Shown here one piece after another: positions 9,901-21,881 of a stretch of 64,000 bases of DNA. Each line of letters opens with the position of its first letter. Positions within the stretch are counted from its first letter, which is position 1. The DNA is taken from contig VIIQ02000077.1 of NCBI GenBank assembly GCA_007449985.2, forward strand, positions 364,362 through 428,361, read 5' to 3'. Under the pieces are notes generated by a model. The model saw nothing but the letters and a program-made list of their open reading frames with translations. It was not told the origin of the DNA and made no database searches. The DNA comes from Desmodesmus armatus. Its lineage: Eukaryota; Chlorophyta; Chlorophyceae; Sphaeropleales; Scenedesmaceae. The position numbers and the translations under genes are program-made.

Positions 9901-12642
9901 ATGCAGGCGCTCAGGGGCACTCCTTGCTCGCAGAAATGCAGCACATCTCTGTCCGGCTCCAAGCAGGTGCTGCTGCGCGCCCCAGCACCCATTAGGAGCA
10001 GGCGTGGATCGGGTCAGCGTGCTGTTGTCGTCGAGGCCAACCTCTTTTCTCGCGCAGCACGCGTGATTCAGTCGTATGCAAACCAAATTGGTGAGTGCAC
10101 GTGCCTTGGGGAGCCTAATTGCCCTGTTGTGCTGTAGTAGACACCCAGCCACAACTATGTACTGTATTTGCAATTGCAGTCAGCCAAGCTGAGGATCCAG
10201 AAAAGCTTCTGGACCAAGTGGTCAATGAGATGCAGGAGGATCTCATCAAGATGCGCCAAGCATCAGCACAGGTAGGTGGCATCCTGCACCCCACCCCACC
10301 TGCGTGCTGTCCCTCCCCCCTCTCAGCCACCAAAACTCATACTGTGTGCATGCATGCACATGCCATGCGTCTTTCCGACCCTAACTGCAGTCAAGTACAG
10401 TTTCTCCACACAACACGCATGCATGCACATGCCTCTGATCATCTCGTCCCACTTGCAGCAGGTACATCAGCATGTCCTACACCATTACCCGGCAGAACAC
10501 GAAAACCCTTCTCATTTTCCTGCAGGTCATGGCTTCCCAGAAGCAGATGGAGGCTAAGTTCAGGCAGGCACAGGCCACATCAGACGACTGGCTGAAGCGT
10601 GCTGAGCTGGCAGTCAGCAAGGGCGAGGATGAGCTGGCTCGGGAGGCACTCAAGCGCCGCAAGGCCTACCAGGTGCGACTGCGGCAGCAGCCAGGCACAG
10701 TACAGCACGGCGTACATTCAATGTACATTCATGGCATGGCTTGACGGTGTGGTGTTGGGAGGTGTGGGGATAGTGTGCTTCAGGTGCAGATGGGTCTGCA
10801 GCTGGCAGGGTGCGCACAGAGAGGTTCTGGAAGTTGGCAATGTTGGGGTGTACCACCTTCTGTACTTCTGTGGTGGTTCCACCATGGGCTCTAAAAGGTG
10901 GTTGTGTAAGCAGGGGTGGGTGTTGTTGCGCCCTGCTGGAGCAATAGCCCCCCCCCCCCCCCCCCCCGCGCGGGACACTGCATCTGAGTTGCATAATCTG
11001 AATTAGCATAATCAAAACATTATGCTGCTCAGTCGCCCCTAGAAGACGTTTTGTACACTATGGCAATTGCTGTGCGGTGTGTGCAGGAGCAAGCCGACAG
11101 CATGAAGCTGCAGCTGGATGCACAGCAGAAGGCTGTGGACCAACTCATCGCAAACACACGGTGAGTCATGGCCAAGGCACAGCCGGGCTATTTCTCCTGC
11201 CGTTGCAGTGAGTGCTGTTGGTCGCAGCCTGCCGTTGCAGTGCGTGCTGTTGGTCGCAGTCTGTGTTGTGAGTTTGGTTGTCATGCTTGGGCTTGGCATG
11301 CTTGGGCTTGGCATGCACCCGACCAGCGGCAGCTGGCAGCAACGGTTGCCAGCCGCAATCGGCATTTGTTGCTGCTGTTGTGTGTCCATGCAGTCTGCTT
11401 GAGGGCAAGCTGGGGTTGGCATGCACCTGACCAGCGGCATTTGGAGGCAACCTTTGCCACCATTTTCATTGACCTTGATTGCTGCTGTGGTGGTGTGTAT
11501 GCAGTGTGCTTGAGGGCAAGCTGGCTGAGGCGCGCAGCAAGAAGGACACGCTGAAGGCGCGTGCAGCCAGTGCCAAGACCAGCAAGCAGGTGCAGGAGAT
11601 GATGGGCAGCCTCAACACCAGCAACGCTGTCGTGGCCTTCGATAAGATGGAGGAGAAGGTGCGTGCGCGGGGGTGCAGGTGCAGGAAGGATAGCACATGA
11701 CTCTCTTGTCTCTTGTGGCCATTGTTAGACCAGAGTGGCGCATAAGCAAGGGGGGGGGGGTACTGCATTGCACTGTACTGTAGAGTGTGCCACACTACTG
11801 GCAGTACAATGAAGGTAGGAATGCCAGCACCTGTAGCTCTATTTTCATGCTTGTTTCACAGAACTGACAGACAGAACAGACAGACGAGTGTGGCGTGTTG
11901 GCAGCATGCGGGGGTAGGGGGGAGGGAACTGGATTGCACTGTGCAGTGGGCAGGTGAGTGCAAGTGTCAGGGACAGCGGCTCAAACCGCAAGGAGGGCGC
12001 ATGTGTAGTTAGTGACGCTGAAAGTCAGTGGGCAACTCACCGATTGTGCCGCTTGGAATTTACCAATCCTGCTGTCGGGTTTTTTCTGCAGGTCATGGCG
12101 ATGGAGGCCGAAAGTGAGGCTGTGGGCATGCTGGTAGCTGGCGACGGCCTGGAAGGCAAATTTGCACAGGTGGGCAGTACAAGCGTGGGCGTGACGGACC
12201 CAGCAGCACAGTGGGGCAAACCATTGCAGACTTCGGTAGCCGCGCCACGCAGCACCAGCTCTTCTCACATTGCTTACGGACTGATCTTGGTGTCGGGTCT
12301 CGTCAGTCGAGTCTGTTGTTGCTATGCCTGCACACAGCTTTAGGGCGTGTTCCCAACACAAGCTTATGAAGGCCATGACTTTTGGGGTTGTGGGCTGCAA
12401 AATGGCCATGTCTCCATGACGTGCATGCGGCCAACATTGCTTGCGCGTGCTGATGTGTGTGTTGTCTATCTGTGCAGCTGGAGAGCGGCACTGTGGACGA
12501 TGAGCTGGCTGCCCTGAAGCAGGGCATGCTCTCTGCAGGCAGCAGCAAGAAGGAGCCCGTGGCAGCGCTGCCTGAGGGGCGGCCGGTGAAGGATGCCATT
12601 GACATGGAGCTGGAGGAGCTGCGCAAGAAGGCGCGCGAGTGA
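9901..12642 (+). CDS. VIPP1: VIPP1/IM30, PspA-family thylakoid membrane protein
   Basis: Vesicle-inducing protein in plastids: an ESCRT-III/PspA superfamily protein that forms rings and filaments on the chloroplast inner envelope and thylakoids and protects or builds those membranes. Seven exons join in frame: 9901-10090, 10180-10271, 10526-10672, 11087-11160, 11505-11658, 12092-12169 and 12478-12642 (TGA). They give 299 residues, the usual family length. The first 45 or so residues are Ser/Arg rich and look like a chloroplast transit peptide. The mature part begins near [17 protein letters not shown], the amphipathic helix 0 of the family. Long coiled-coil helices follow ([58 protein letters not shown]). 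The C-terminal extension ending [16 protein letters not shown] is typical of VIPP1 and absent from bacterial PspA. Phases agree at every junction. Confidence 0.95.
10948..10967 (+). repeat. 20-base C homopolymer in VIPP1 intron 3
   Basis: An uninterrupted C run followed by GCGCGGG. Similar long C or G runs recur throughout the window, nearly always in introns. Confidence 0.95.
11200..11530 (+). repeat. Tandem repeats and a decoy copy of the exon 5 acceptor in VIPP1 intron 4
   Basis: The true acceptor and exon start at 11501-11524 read gcag then TGTGCTTGAGGGCAAGCTGG. A near copy with its own cag acceptor sits at 11391-11413 (TCTGCTTGAGGGCAAGCTGG). Upstream, GCCGTTGCAGTG...GTGCTGTTGGTCGCAG is repeated in tandem at 11200-11260, and CATGCTTGGGCTTGG is repeated at 11281-11310. 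The decoy copy would run out of frame relative to exon 5. Confidence 0.8.
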
Positions 12643-13656
12643 AGTGGCAGCAGTAGTCATTATGGCTGATGCGGCGGCGCATGTCACAGCAGCAGCAGTG
12701 CAGTCAGGCTATCTGCGGTATAGCAGTTGCTGTGCAAGACGCCACACACGTAAATGGCAGCAGCAGCAGCGATGTCGGTGGCAGCGCATGTGCAAGGCAG
12801 CTGCAAACTGCTGCTGTGTCGTCCGCGCAGCAGCAGGCGTGCAGGGCGTTTTGCTGCAGCAGTCACACATGTTTGTTGTGACGTTGTAGGGGTGTGTCCA
12901 GGACGTGTGTCAATCTGACCACAAGGTTTACATGCAAGGCCATTTTGTGGACCAAGTTGTTTTGGGTTGTTGCTGGGTTGCAGCTCAGTGGGCTGGTAGT
13001 CAGGATTGGGTGGGTGGCGGTGTGGCTGGGTTGTTGAATGAATCAGCAGTGGCGTGGTTGCTGCCTATCGTCAGATTGTGGGCCAGGCACACACTTCGTT
13101 GCACAGTCAGGTTGGCATGTGGAGAGTGGTGTGTGTGTGTGGGCTGTGCTGAGGTACAGTGATGAGAGTGTTTGACTTCATCATTCATTTGGAGAGTGTC
13201 TGACTTCATCTTATTGAGGCTGCTAGAGGCAATGGGAACCTTGTGGCGAGCTGGCAAGTTGCATATGCATCCCGTGCAGCGTTGCCTGCTGCTTGTCCTG
13301 TTGGCTTTGTCAGTATCACTGAGAGAGTGTGGTAGAGAGTTCAGGGCCGGGCCGTGGTCCCCACATACATTGTTATCTTGAGAGTGAGGGGTGCAGTACA
13401 AAGGCCTGAGGTGCGGGTCCAATTTTGAAGCAGACAGCACAAAACCAGCAGACAGCACAAAACCAGCATAAACTCATCGTAGTGGCTGGCAAACAGGCAA
13501 CAGCTGTATAACGCATCAAACAATACACGAAGCAATGCAGCATCTGAGGCGCAGTTTGTATTGATGACACTTGCAGACACACAGCAGCACTTTGTACCAG
13601 TACGTGGCCATGACCGTGACCAGCAGCCAGCCAGACAGATCCAGTAACTCGGCCAA
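12643..13656. other. Convergent intergenic region, no gene seen
   Basis: Lies between the VIPP1 stop (+) and the BBOF1 stop (-). Contents are CAG-rich patches at 12680-12850, a short direct repeat of an AAAACCAGCAGACAGCAC type at 13437-13470, and otherwise unremarkable sequence that should include both 3' untranslated regions. Confidence 0.6.
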
Positions 13657-16600
13657 TCAGCAACAGCTGCCTTCACCTGCCGCAACCATTGCTGCTGCAG
13701 CTGCGTCCAATGGGTGAGCAGGCAGCACCGCTGCCCGCCGCTCTGCTGCTTTCCCATTGATCTTTGCAAACAGCAGCCGCAGCACCCGTTCCCGGTCAAC
13801 CCAGCTGAGGTCCTTGATGTCCAAGCTGCCTGCCGATGCTGCTGGCTGCTGCTGCAACACTGCATCTGGGGCTACATCAGCAGGCCCAGCTGCCCCTGCT
13901 AACGGGTTGTGAGTTGGCTCCGCCTGCTCAGCACATTGAATGGGGTCCTGCATGTCGGCACCCCAGATGTGCTGGGCTGCTCTGTGCAGTCTGGGATGCC
14001 TGAGGGGCCATCTGCATGCTCCTGCTGCTGCTGGTAGTGGTTTGCTGCAGCCGCCGCCTGTGTTGACTGCTGCTTGCTGCCTGCCTTTTCCTGCTCAATT
14101 GACAAGCGCACCTACGGCACCACAGAACGTCCCAGAAGATGCACCCTTGTTGGCTTTTGAGATTGAGGTCTGGCCCAGACCATATGATCCATGCATGGGG
14201 CGGCTGCAGGTCCCTTTAGAGCGTCTCTAAAGTTGAGCAACGCCATCCTGCGCCCCCCTAATCCCTGCTGACCATCCTAGCGCAGCTGTTGACGGCACAA
14301 GCACACAGCACAAGCAGACGGGCGCACACCCCTGCTGACCATCTCAGCACAGACTTGAAAGCAGCACCCAACGCCACATGCCCCCTGCCTCCTCACCTGG
14401 TGCAAGCTTGATAGCAGGAAGATCTCCACCTCGCTGCGCTGCAGCAGCACCTCCTGCGCCAGCTGCCTCAGCTGCTGCAGCTCACGGCCTTTCAGCCGCA
14501 GCAGCCGCCGCAGCGCCTCTACCTCGCTGCCTGCCGCACTGACCTGCGCTGTGGCCGCTGACACCACCGACGCACGCTCTGAAGCAAAGTCTGACAGCAC
14601 CTGCAGCAGCCAGGGGTTCCGGTAACAAACTTCTGGCTGATTGCAAGCATGACTTTGGCAGTTACAGTCAGAAGACCTGGTGCGGCTCGTTGGCTTCACT
14701 TGTTCACAGCGACCCCTGTGTGTAGACACAGGAAGTGCATCCAGCCGATGCACCAACCATACGAATTTGTGACAATTCGAAGTTGAGGATAAGTGCGTGG
14801 GTGCGCACAGTGAAGCACGCGTGTGCATGGTGTGGCCCACCTGCTGTAGGCTCCTCTCCAGTGCTGCCACCTTGGCTTGTGCTTCCTTGAGTGCAGTGGC
14901 CTGCTGCCCGGCCCTCAAAGCCCAGCCTGCCTCCAACTCTGACTTGAGGTTCACCTGCCGCCAAGGCGTGGCACAACACACATGATGTGACCAGGTGTAC
15001 GCACACACGCTCAAGTTTATGTATAAATATATATGCATATATGTAAACTGCTATGGTGAGCATAGCAGCTGCTGTGGAGAGGAAACGTAGTAGCAGCAGC
15101 AGTAGCAGCACCGTGCAATTGCAGCTGCTGGCTTGTGTGGAAGCTCTGCTTGCTTCAGTCGCCATGCATGCAGCAGCAGGTCCATTGGTCACCCACCTCT
15201 CGCGTGAGCCTGGACCTGTCAGCTGTCAGCAGCGACACCTCAGACTGCAGGGCATCAGACTCCTGAAAAGCAACATGGTCCCAGAAAAACAGCTGAGTCA
15301 GCTACCTCTGGGCCTTGGCTCTGTGCTGGGGCACTCATGTTCCATTCATCCTACCATTCACCCTCCTGCAGCATGCGAGCTGCTGTCAGCACAACACCAA
15401 CACGGAATGCGCTGCAGGCTGCCTTTGGATTCACTATGAGGGGCGCGCTGGCAAAGAGGGCCAACCATGCACACCACCTGCCATGCAGTAGTTTCACACC
15501 GGCCATCACGCCAGTCACTGAGCGCTGCCACAACTGCCACGACTGCAGGGCAACCCCTCTTCCCCCCAGTCACCAGGAAAATCAGGTGCCGGGTCGACCA
15601 CACCAACATGTGCTTGAGGCTGCACTGCATCACACTGCCCTGCACTGAACTGCACTGTACCCCATTGACACTGCGCGATACTATGGAGTACGTGAGACGC
15701 CCCATCATGATAATGATATACCAGTTTTGGCTGTACAGTACAGCCGCAGTGCCTTTGTGCACACGGGAGGCCACCTCACCGTGACATGCAGGCGCAGCTC
15801 CTCAGCCAAGCGCCTGTTTGCTGCCAGGATGCGCTTTACCCCCGCATCCAACCTGTCCTCCAACTCCTCCTCCTGGGCTCGCTTCAGCTCCTCCAGCTTC
15901 TGCAAAGGCAAAACAGAAAAACCTTAGTGCACACAAGCGCCGGCAACCTACTGTCTACGCCTACGCTGGCTTCTAAGAACAAAACTGCTAACTGCTGACT
16001 GCTATGCGGATCACAGCTGCTGCAGTGCAGCAGTGGTGCATCGGACCCCTTCAAGGCTGTGGCTGGCACTACGCAGCTGCTGAGCTCCTGGCGTATCAAC
16101 AGTCTGGGTACGTCACATCACAGCAGCCGCACCTGCTCATACTCCTTTCGCATCTTTGAGTGCAGTCCAGCATAGTGTCGCTCCAGCTGTGTGCGCTGTG
16201 CGTCCAAGGCTTCCCGCAGCCCCACTGTCTCCTCCCTCAGTGCTGACATGGCTGCCTCTGTCTCCGCCTGCAGGTCAAACACCAATTACATACAGAAGTG
16301 AGCCAGTGCCGGTTTGACTGTCCCTGTGTAGTGTCGTGTGGTGCGACTTGCATGCACTCTCCTGCTGTCACCATGTGCAAGTGAGCGCGCAGTGCGCACA
16401 GTGGCATGTACATGTGCAGGGTCTTGTGCCAACGTCTGTAGCCAAATGCTGGGTTGTGCTGAGCACGTGCAGCCATACCCCCCTCTCATGCAGTGGCTGC
16501 CACGAGGCATCAGACACTGTGATTGATTGCATGCCCTGCGGCACTTGCTGCTCAGCACTGGCTCTGCAAAGGAGTCCATACTAAGAATGTTTGGTCTGTG

Positions 16601-17481
16601 CTTGCCTTATGTTGTTTGAACTCCAGCAGCCCCTGCACCTCCTCCTGCAGCTGCTCTATCCGTTCCATCATCTCGTTTGACAGCGACTCAAACTCTGTCT
16701 GCAGCTCCAACTCCCGTGCCGAGGCTGCTTGCTGCACCTGCTCCAATCGCTCATCGTTGAGTGACTGAATCTGCAGGAAGACGGCAGCCGGGCATGAGTT
16801 AGGTGAAGTGCGGCAGCATGCAAGGGCACACACATTCATGCCGGCCATGTGGCTGCCTGCAGCTGACTGTGTCACCTGGTGCGCCTGCTGCCGAGCGTGT
16901 GGGTTGGTTGGAGCCCTTAGATATCGGGTGGGATGCAGCAACCATCAGGGGCTGGTTGCTGCTGCTGCTGGTGCTGCTGCAGGCAGTTTCACCAGCACTC
17001 TGTAGTTGGCCCTAGGATGCAGATGCGTACAGTGATGAATCTACTGGGAGCGCAGTCTGCTCACCTGTTCTAGCTGTGACTGAAGGTCTGCAATCTTTTG
17101 ATTCTTGGCCACCAGCTCCTGTCTGAAGTGCTCGCTGACCTGATAGCTTTCTCTGTTCGACTCCTCCAGCTGCTGCAGCAAAGCCTGGTTTTCTGCCTGA
17201 AGCTTGCTGTGTGCATCTTTGGTGAACGCAAGAGCAGCCTTCTTGCGCTGGTTCCTGTGGGGTTTGATCCAGCAGGTGCAATGGCGTGCTGTTGTGCCAA
17301 GCTCTCCATGAGCGTCCCATGACAGCAGAACCAGGCACCAGAAAGGATCAGTGCCTGCAGCTGTTGGATCGACCTGCAGTCGATCATGATCTTTGATGGC
17401 ATAAATTGGCACTTACTCTGACAAGATGACATACTGTGTACTCGTGAGGTCCACTGTTGTGACTGCTGCAGCATCTGTCAT
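13657..17481 (-). CDS. BBOF1: BBOF1/CCDC176-like basal body coiled-coil protein
   Basis: Basal body orientation factor family; in animals it acts at basal bodies and axonemes. Exons are 17417-17481 (ATG at 17481), 17065-17254, 16606-16770, 16133-16267, 15780-15899, 15197-15262, 14841-14954, 14397-14600 and 13657-14111. The first eight join in frame and encode continuous coiled coil. The match to recalled human BBOF1 is strong at two places. The segment LLRLKGRELQQLRQLAQEVL with SEVEIFLLSSLHQV corresponds to the human LLQMKDREMNRVKKLAKNIL region. The near-terminal LSWVDRERVLRLLFAKING corresponds to human LTWEQKEKVLRLLFAKMNG. Expected length is about 504 residues against 529 in human. Intron 3 starts with GC instead of GT (AAG|gcaagc at 16606). 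In the last exon the frame changes once near 13961-13964 (a CCCC/GGGG run), equivalent to one missing base. A further 3' exon cannot be excluded. Confidence 0.85.
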
Positions 17482-18900
17482 CGAATTGAACGCTGTCAAG
17501 TCGTAGAGGACGAGCTTACTGACTAGGGACGCTTGAATCCACAACAATCGTCAGCAAATCGTTTGGAAAGGCAGTTGCTTCACACGATGAGTGTATTTGT
17601 CAACAACTGTGATGCATCACTTCACTGTTGACTGGATTGACTTCACGAGGTTGACTGTCAGCTACTTCAATCTGTGAGGGCTTTTTGGAAAACGTAGTGC
17701 CACTGCCACACCCCTGTGTGCTGTGGTGTGGCTGCTGCTGTGGTGTGCTGCGCCAAGGGGCTGACCCAACACAGCCACTCTGCCATCAATGCCTTTGCTA
17801 AGTGGTGATGGTGGGACAACTTGTTGGCAGCTATGCTCAACTGAATTGCGCAAATTTCTGTCGGAAATCTTGGTCTTACGACGACGCGCTTACAAACCAG
17901 GAAGCAAGCAAGCAAGCAAGCAACTTCACCAACAGCAGCAACACCACAGCACACACTGTACACTGTGACAGTAGCCAAGCTCCAACGGAAGAGGCTCATC
18001 CAAGGCGTAGCACCCCCCTGGACACACCCAGGCGGCAGTGACGGCACAGCATTCTCGACAGGCGTCTCCCCTAGCTAGAGGCAAACTGTGGTACAACACG
18101 CGACACGGCAACGATCATATGCCGCTCCTGTGCCATGATAAAAAGCAAACCTTACACGTAGTGCCATCGCTCGTGAAGCATCAGCAAGACTGGCGGCTGC
18201 GCCAGGCACTAACTGACAAGAGCAGCCCGAAGAAAGCCACCGGTACCACAGGATGGTAGGGGTCTCGAGAGCTCCCTCATGATTCGATGTGCAGACGCGC
18301 TGAGCACAAAGAGCTTCAAACGTGAGACATGCCAAAAGTATCACGTCACAGACAAACAGTCAGCATGATGCCCATCAGCACAATGCTAAGCACACATGTG
18401 CTTCATGCACAGAACGTACAGCCATGCTGTGCTTGAGCATGCTACAGCATGCTCCTCTATGGGCACATAGACATGAAAAGACACAAACAGATACACAAAC
18501 CGAGACTAACTGCCGCAAGCAGTCACACTCTCAAAGAATGGCCACTGAAAAGAAATGGCCACTGAAACCATTATTCATACCCAGACTGACTGTTGCAAGC
18601 AGTCACACTCTCAAACAATGGCCACTGAATCACTCATTGCGGCCAGATGCAACAGTCCAACAGGACGGCTCAAACATAAGCGCACGCCAAGGGTGTGGAA
18701 CAGCATGGGCCCTGATGCTTATGCAACCACTGTCACATGCCTTGTAAGCCAGGCTGGCAAACCCCACACAATGCTCCTCTTGCCCACAATTATGCACTCT
18801 TGCGTACAGCGCTCAAACGTTCTTCTCTGCAGGTAACAACACAACCTGCCTACAGCATCGGCAACCCCTCAGATGCATACCTGCCGGCAACACTCGCACC
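17482..18900. other. Intergenic region upstream of BBOF1 with short repeats
   Basis: Separates two leftward genes, so it should contain the BBOF1 promoter and the 3' end of the GGCT-like gene. It contains a GCAA tetranucleotide run (about 17903-17922). A roughly 45-bp direct repeat (GCAAGCAGTCACACTCTCAA core) lies at about 18503 and 18585. No coding sequence is convincing. Confidence 0.5.
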
Positions 18901-20391
18901 CTAACCGAACACAACAGAGTCGGGCGCTGGCCCGATCTCGTCCTCCTCATGCAGCGCCTGTGCTGCGTCCTGCACTGCATCAGCATCAGCAGCAGCATCT
19001 GCACCACCTGCCCCACAGCCGTCCAGCCCCTCAGCCAACCAGCCGATCTGGCGTGCAGAATACTTCTGCCCCTTGAAAGACTCCACCACCATGTCCTCTG
19101 CCCACTCTATGTGCTCCTTGCACACGTCAGCAGGAGTGGTGATGGGAGGCAGCTGTGGCTCATGCAGCATCATGCACATGTGGAACGCAATCTGCTTCCC
19201 AGCAAAGTGCTTCTGAATGATGGCGACAAACGGGCCATCAGGCTTTGCAGACACATCCAACTCAACCACCTTGGGCCCCACAGCAAACACCGCCTTGTTG
19301 TCCTGCAGTGTGCCTTCATGCTGCAGGAGCTGCTGCATGGTGTACACCGGCAGCTGCCCGGCCGTGCTGGCCTTGCCGCCGCTGCTGCTTGTGCTGAAAC
19401 CATTTCCCGCCTGAACATCCAGCACCGGCAGCTTCAGATACTCATGAGGCTGCCTGCATGCTTGCACGGCTGCACAGCAATGTATTCCACCCATGCAGGG
19501 TCTGCTCCAAAGTGGCGCAGGCCTGCTGTGATGATGCGGATGTACCGGTCTGAGGGCAGGCTGTTGCCCCATTCTGGATGCTCCTGGGTCATGGCCGCGA
19601 TGCGCTCAGGCGGCACAATAAAGGCTGTAGCTGTCACTGGTACTCCAGGTACTACTACCGGGCCGCTGCTGCTGCTGTTGCTGACGTCACCGTTACTGCT
19701 GTGTGCTGGGGCTGCAGGATGTACAGCATCGCAGGTGGCTGACGATGCGTGCTGGGATCCATTGCTGGTAGTGGTGGTGCTGCTGCTGCAGGGGGTGTAA
19801 GGTGTGACTGGTAGCTGGGTGGTGTCGTAGTTTGACTCTATCTCTTTCAGGGCTGCGAACTCCTGTGCTGTCACTTGGTGCAGGACGCCATGGCAGCTGC
19901 TGCTCTCGTCGGGTGTGATGTTGGCCATGCCCCCTGCGGCAATAGAACCATTGCCATGGCATGGCAAGCTTGGGATCACAACATAGTACACCACATGCTG
20001 CTGCTGTGCTGAACAAGTTGCTTGATGACGGAAGCAGAGGATTGCTGATCTTTCAAGAAGTGGCAATGTCAGCTGCAGGCGGGAGCGGTTGCACCCAATG
20101 CATCATCTGGTGCAAGTTGTGGTTCGCTTAGTTAGAAGTACAGAAAACAAGACCCAAAACTGCAAGCTGAAACAACAGCACGCTGAGAGTGCAGCCAGAA
20201 CCAGCAGGGACCAAGGACTGGGCAGCACAGTAGCGGCACCCACCGAGCTCAAATGCCAGCTTGAAGCCTGTCAGACGTGCAGGGTGTGAGGCTGTGGGAT
20301 GTATCCCCCTCCTGCTGAGACTGGTGGGGTTGCACATGCTGCCATAAGCGAAGTACCAGAGCCCACCAGTGCAGGCTGCCGCTGTGGCCAT
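18901..20391 (-). CDS. Gamma-glutamylcyclotransferase-like (GGCT/AIG2 fold) protein with C-terminal extension
   Basis: Two exons: 20244-20391 (ATG at 20391) and 18901-19933 (TAG at 18901-18903). The N-terminus carries the family glycine loop WYFAYGSMCNPTSLSRRG (usual form YGSN), then GFKLAFELGG joined across the intron to MANITPDES and CHGVLHQVTAQEFAALKEIE. The Glu of KEIESNY sits at the position of the catalytic Glu of the fold. A Ser/Thr/Asn-rich insertion of about 50 residues follows, then the closing element PSDRYIRIITAGLRHFGADP. These proteins cyclise gamma-glutamyl peptides to 5-oxoproline; the actual substrate is unknown. A further roughly 150 residues with an acidic Ala/Asp-rich end form an extension I do not recognise. 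One frame change lies near 19454-19470, equivalent to one missing base; correcting it gives about 388-393 residues. Confidence 0.78.
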
Positions 20392-20753
20392 CACACCTGC
20401 CTCGGAGCACAGGGTTTGCAGCCCCAAAGGACGCTGAAACGATCAACTAGGCTGGTGCTGTCCGCGCTCAGGGGCAGCTTGCTTAGCAATGCGGTGATCT
20501 TGTGTCAGCCGTTTCGTTTCAGGGGACAAAGACTAGATGCCTGATGCTCACTGATATGTGTTTTCACGTCTGGTTGATCGACGGTGCTCAGCAGTGCTGA
20601 GTGGTGCAAGCAACCATGTGGTCATGGTTGACTAATCTACTTGCATGGTCGTCAGCCATGCCTCTATGGGATTAGTTGAAAGTGACACACCCACTTTTTT
20701 CACCAGGCTCCCCGAGAGGCCCTACCCCCTGGGGCACGGCCTGGAAGGCTCAC

Positions 20754-20820
20754 CCTGGGGGAAGCCCTATCATAGGGCATAGTATCGTCCTGGGGGAAGC
20801 CCTATCATAGGGCATAGTAT
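20754..20820. repeat. Perfect 32-bp direct repeat
   Basis: The 32-base word starting CCTGGGGGAAGCCCTATCAT occurs at 20754-20785 and again at 20789-20820 with three bases between. Each copy also contains the palindrome-like CCCTATCATAGGG. Confidence 0.9.
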
Positions 20821-21838
20821 GCCCCCCCCCTCCCCCAGGCCCCAGATTGCCCTGTTTTCAAGGCGATTTGCAGGCTTTGCAGCAGTCCGTCTTCAAGGCC
20901 CAATGCCCCACCCATGGGGGCATGCTCCTGAGACAGAATGCCCCAAGCCCTCCCCCCTGCTGAAAAAAGTCCCTGTGGCAGTTTCAAATAATCTCTACCC
21001 TATGCCGCAAATCCCAGAGCACAGGGCGTCCGATAGCCCCGATTTCGGTGCAATAAGAATAGAACCCCCAGCAGAATGGTGTCTGCCTGTACCGGTGCAT
21101 ACATCCACCGCATCCCATCGAGCCTGACCCCTCAGGGCCTGACTAAGCCCCAAACACCCACTTTTTCTAAGGCGTGGCCAAGCCTCCACGGGTGCTGTCT
21201 GCTAGCACAGGATCCATACGTACATGGACTGTTCAGCAAGTACCTACAGGGGTACACATGCGGACCAGGACCCGCCCAGTTCCATGGATGGGGGACACTG
21301 TCCCCCATGCTGGCAGTGTCACAACAGCCCACTCACTGCCTGTGCCATGAACTCACCGGCTCCCGATGGTCAATTCATAGGTAACACTCATGACACAGTG
21401 TTGGTTGTGGGTCCACCAGTGACACCTTTTCAGTCGGAGGGAGGGCAAGCTCTCAGAGTCTGGAGGTGTTGCGCAGCATGAACAAGAGCCACACATACCA
21501 CGCATACAGCATACACAGTATGTGAGGTGCTGCACCAACCCGACAGACAAGACATCACTGATGATGATCAGGTACGGAGATGGCTTGTGACCTTCACTGT
21601 GGCACAAGTATGGCAACCTTCCATGTGCACCAGTTGGTGCACATTATCTAGATGCTAACTATCAGAGGCTCCAATCTCATAGAGCTATAACAGTGTACAC
21701 ATTTCATGGCTCGGAGCCAGCAGTCCGTGCCTGCGTGCATGGACTGCTGGCAGCTCAAAGGCTGGTAGCAAGCATACTATGTGGCCTTGATGTTGCCACA
21801 GCTGCGGAACGCGCAAACAAGTACTACTTCTAGTAGAA

Positions 21839-21881
21839 GACCCCCCCCCCCCCGACCCCCGGGGGCGGGGGGGGGGGGGGC
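21839..21881. repeat. Poly-C / poly-G inverted run
   Basis: A C run, then GACCCCCGGGGGCG, then a G run. The halves are complementary and could fold into a hairpin or form quadruplex structures. Such a run is also a likely place for assembly errors. Confidence 0.9.

Noticed and set aside
17667..18047. Minus-strand 126-residue ORF upstream of BBOF1
   Set aside because: The BBOF1 start at 17481 already gives a good model; this ORF has no conserved features and does not join in phase.
13948..19467. Two 14-nt GT...AG segments (13948-13961 in BBOF1, 19454-19467 in the GGCT-like gene), both of the form GTGCNNNCATGCAG, whose removal restores the frame
   Set aside because: Shorter than any spliceosomal intron I know of. 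EGY has the same frame defect without such a segment, and one missing base (at a G/C run in three of the four genes) explains all four. Worth a glance in RNA-seq, but not claimed.
20995..21189. Possible LINE endonuclease fragment (HHSAGGSILIAPKSGLSD)
   Set aside because: Too short and without catalytic landmarks; kept only as a remark on the region.
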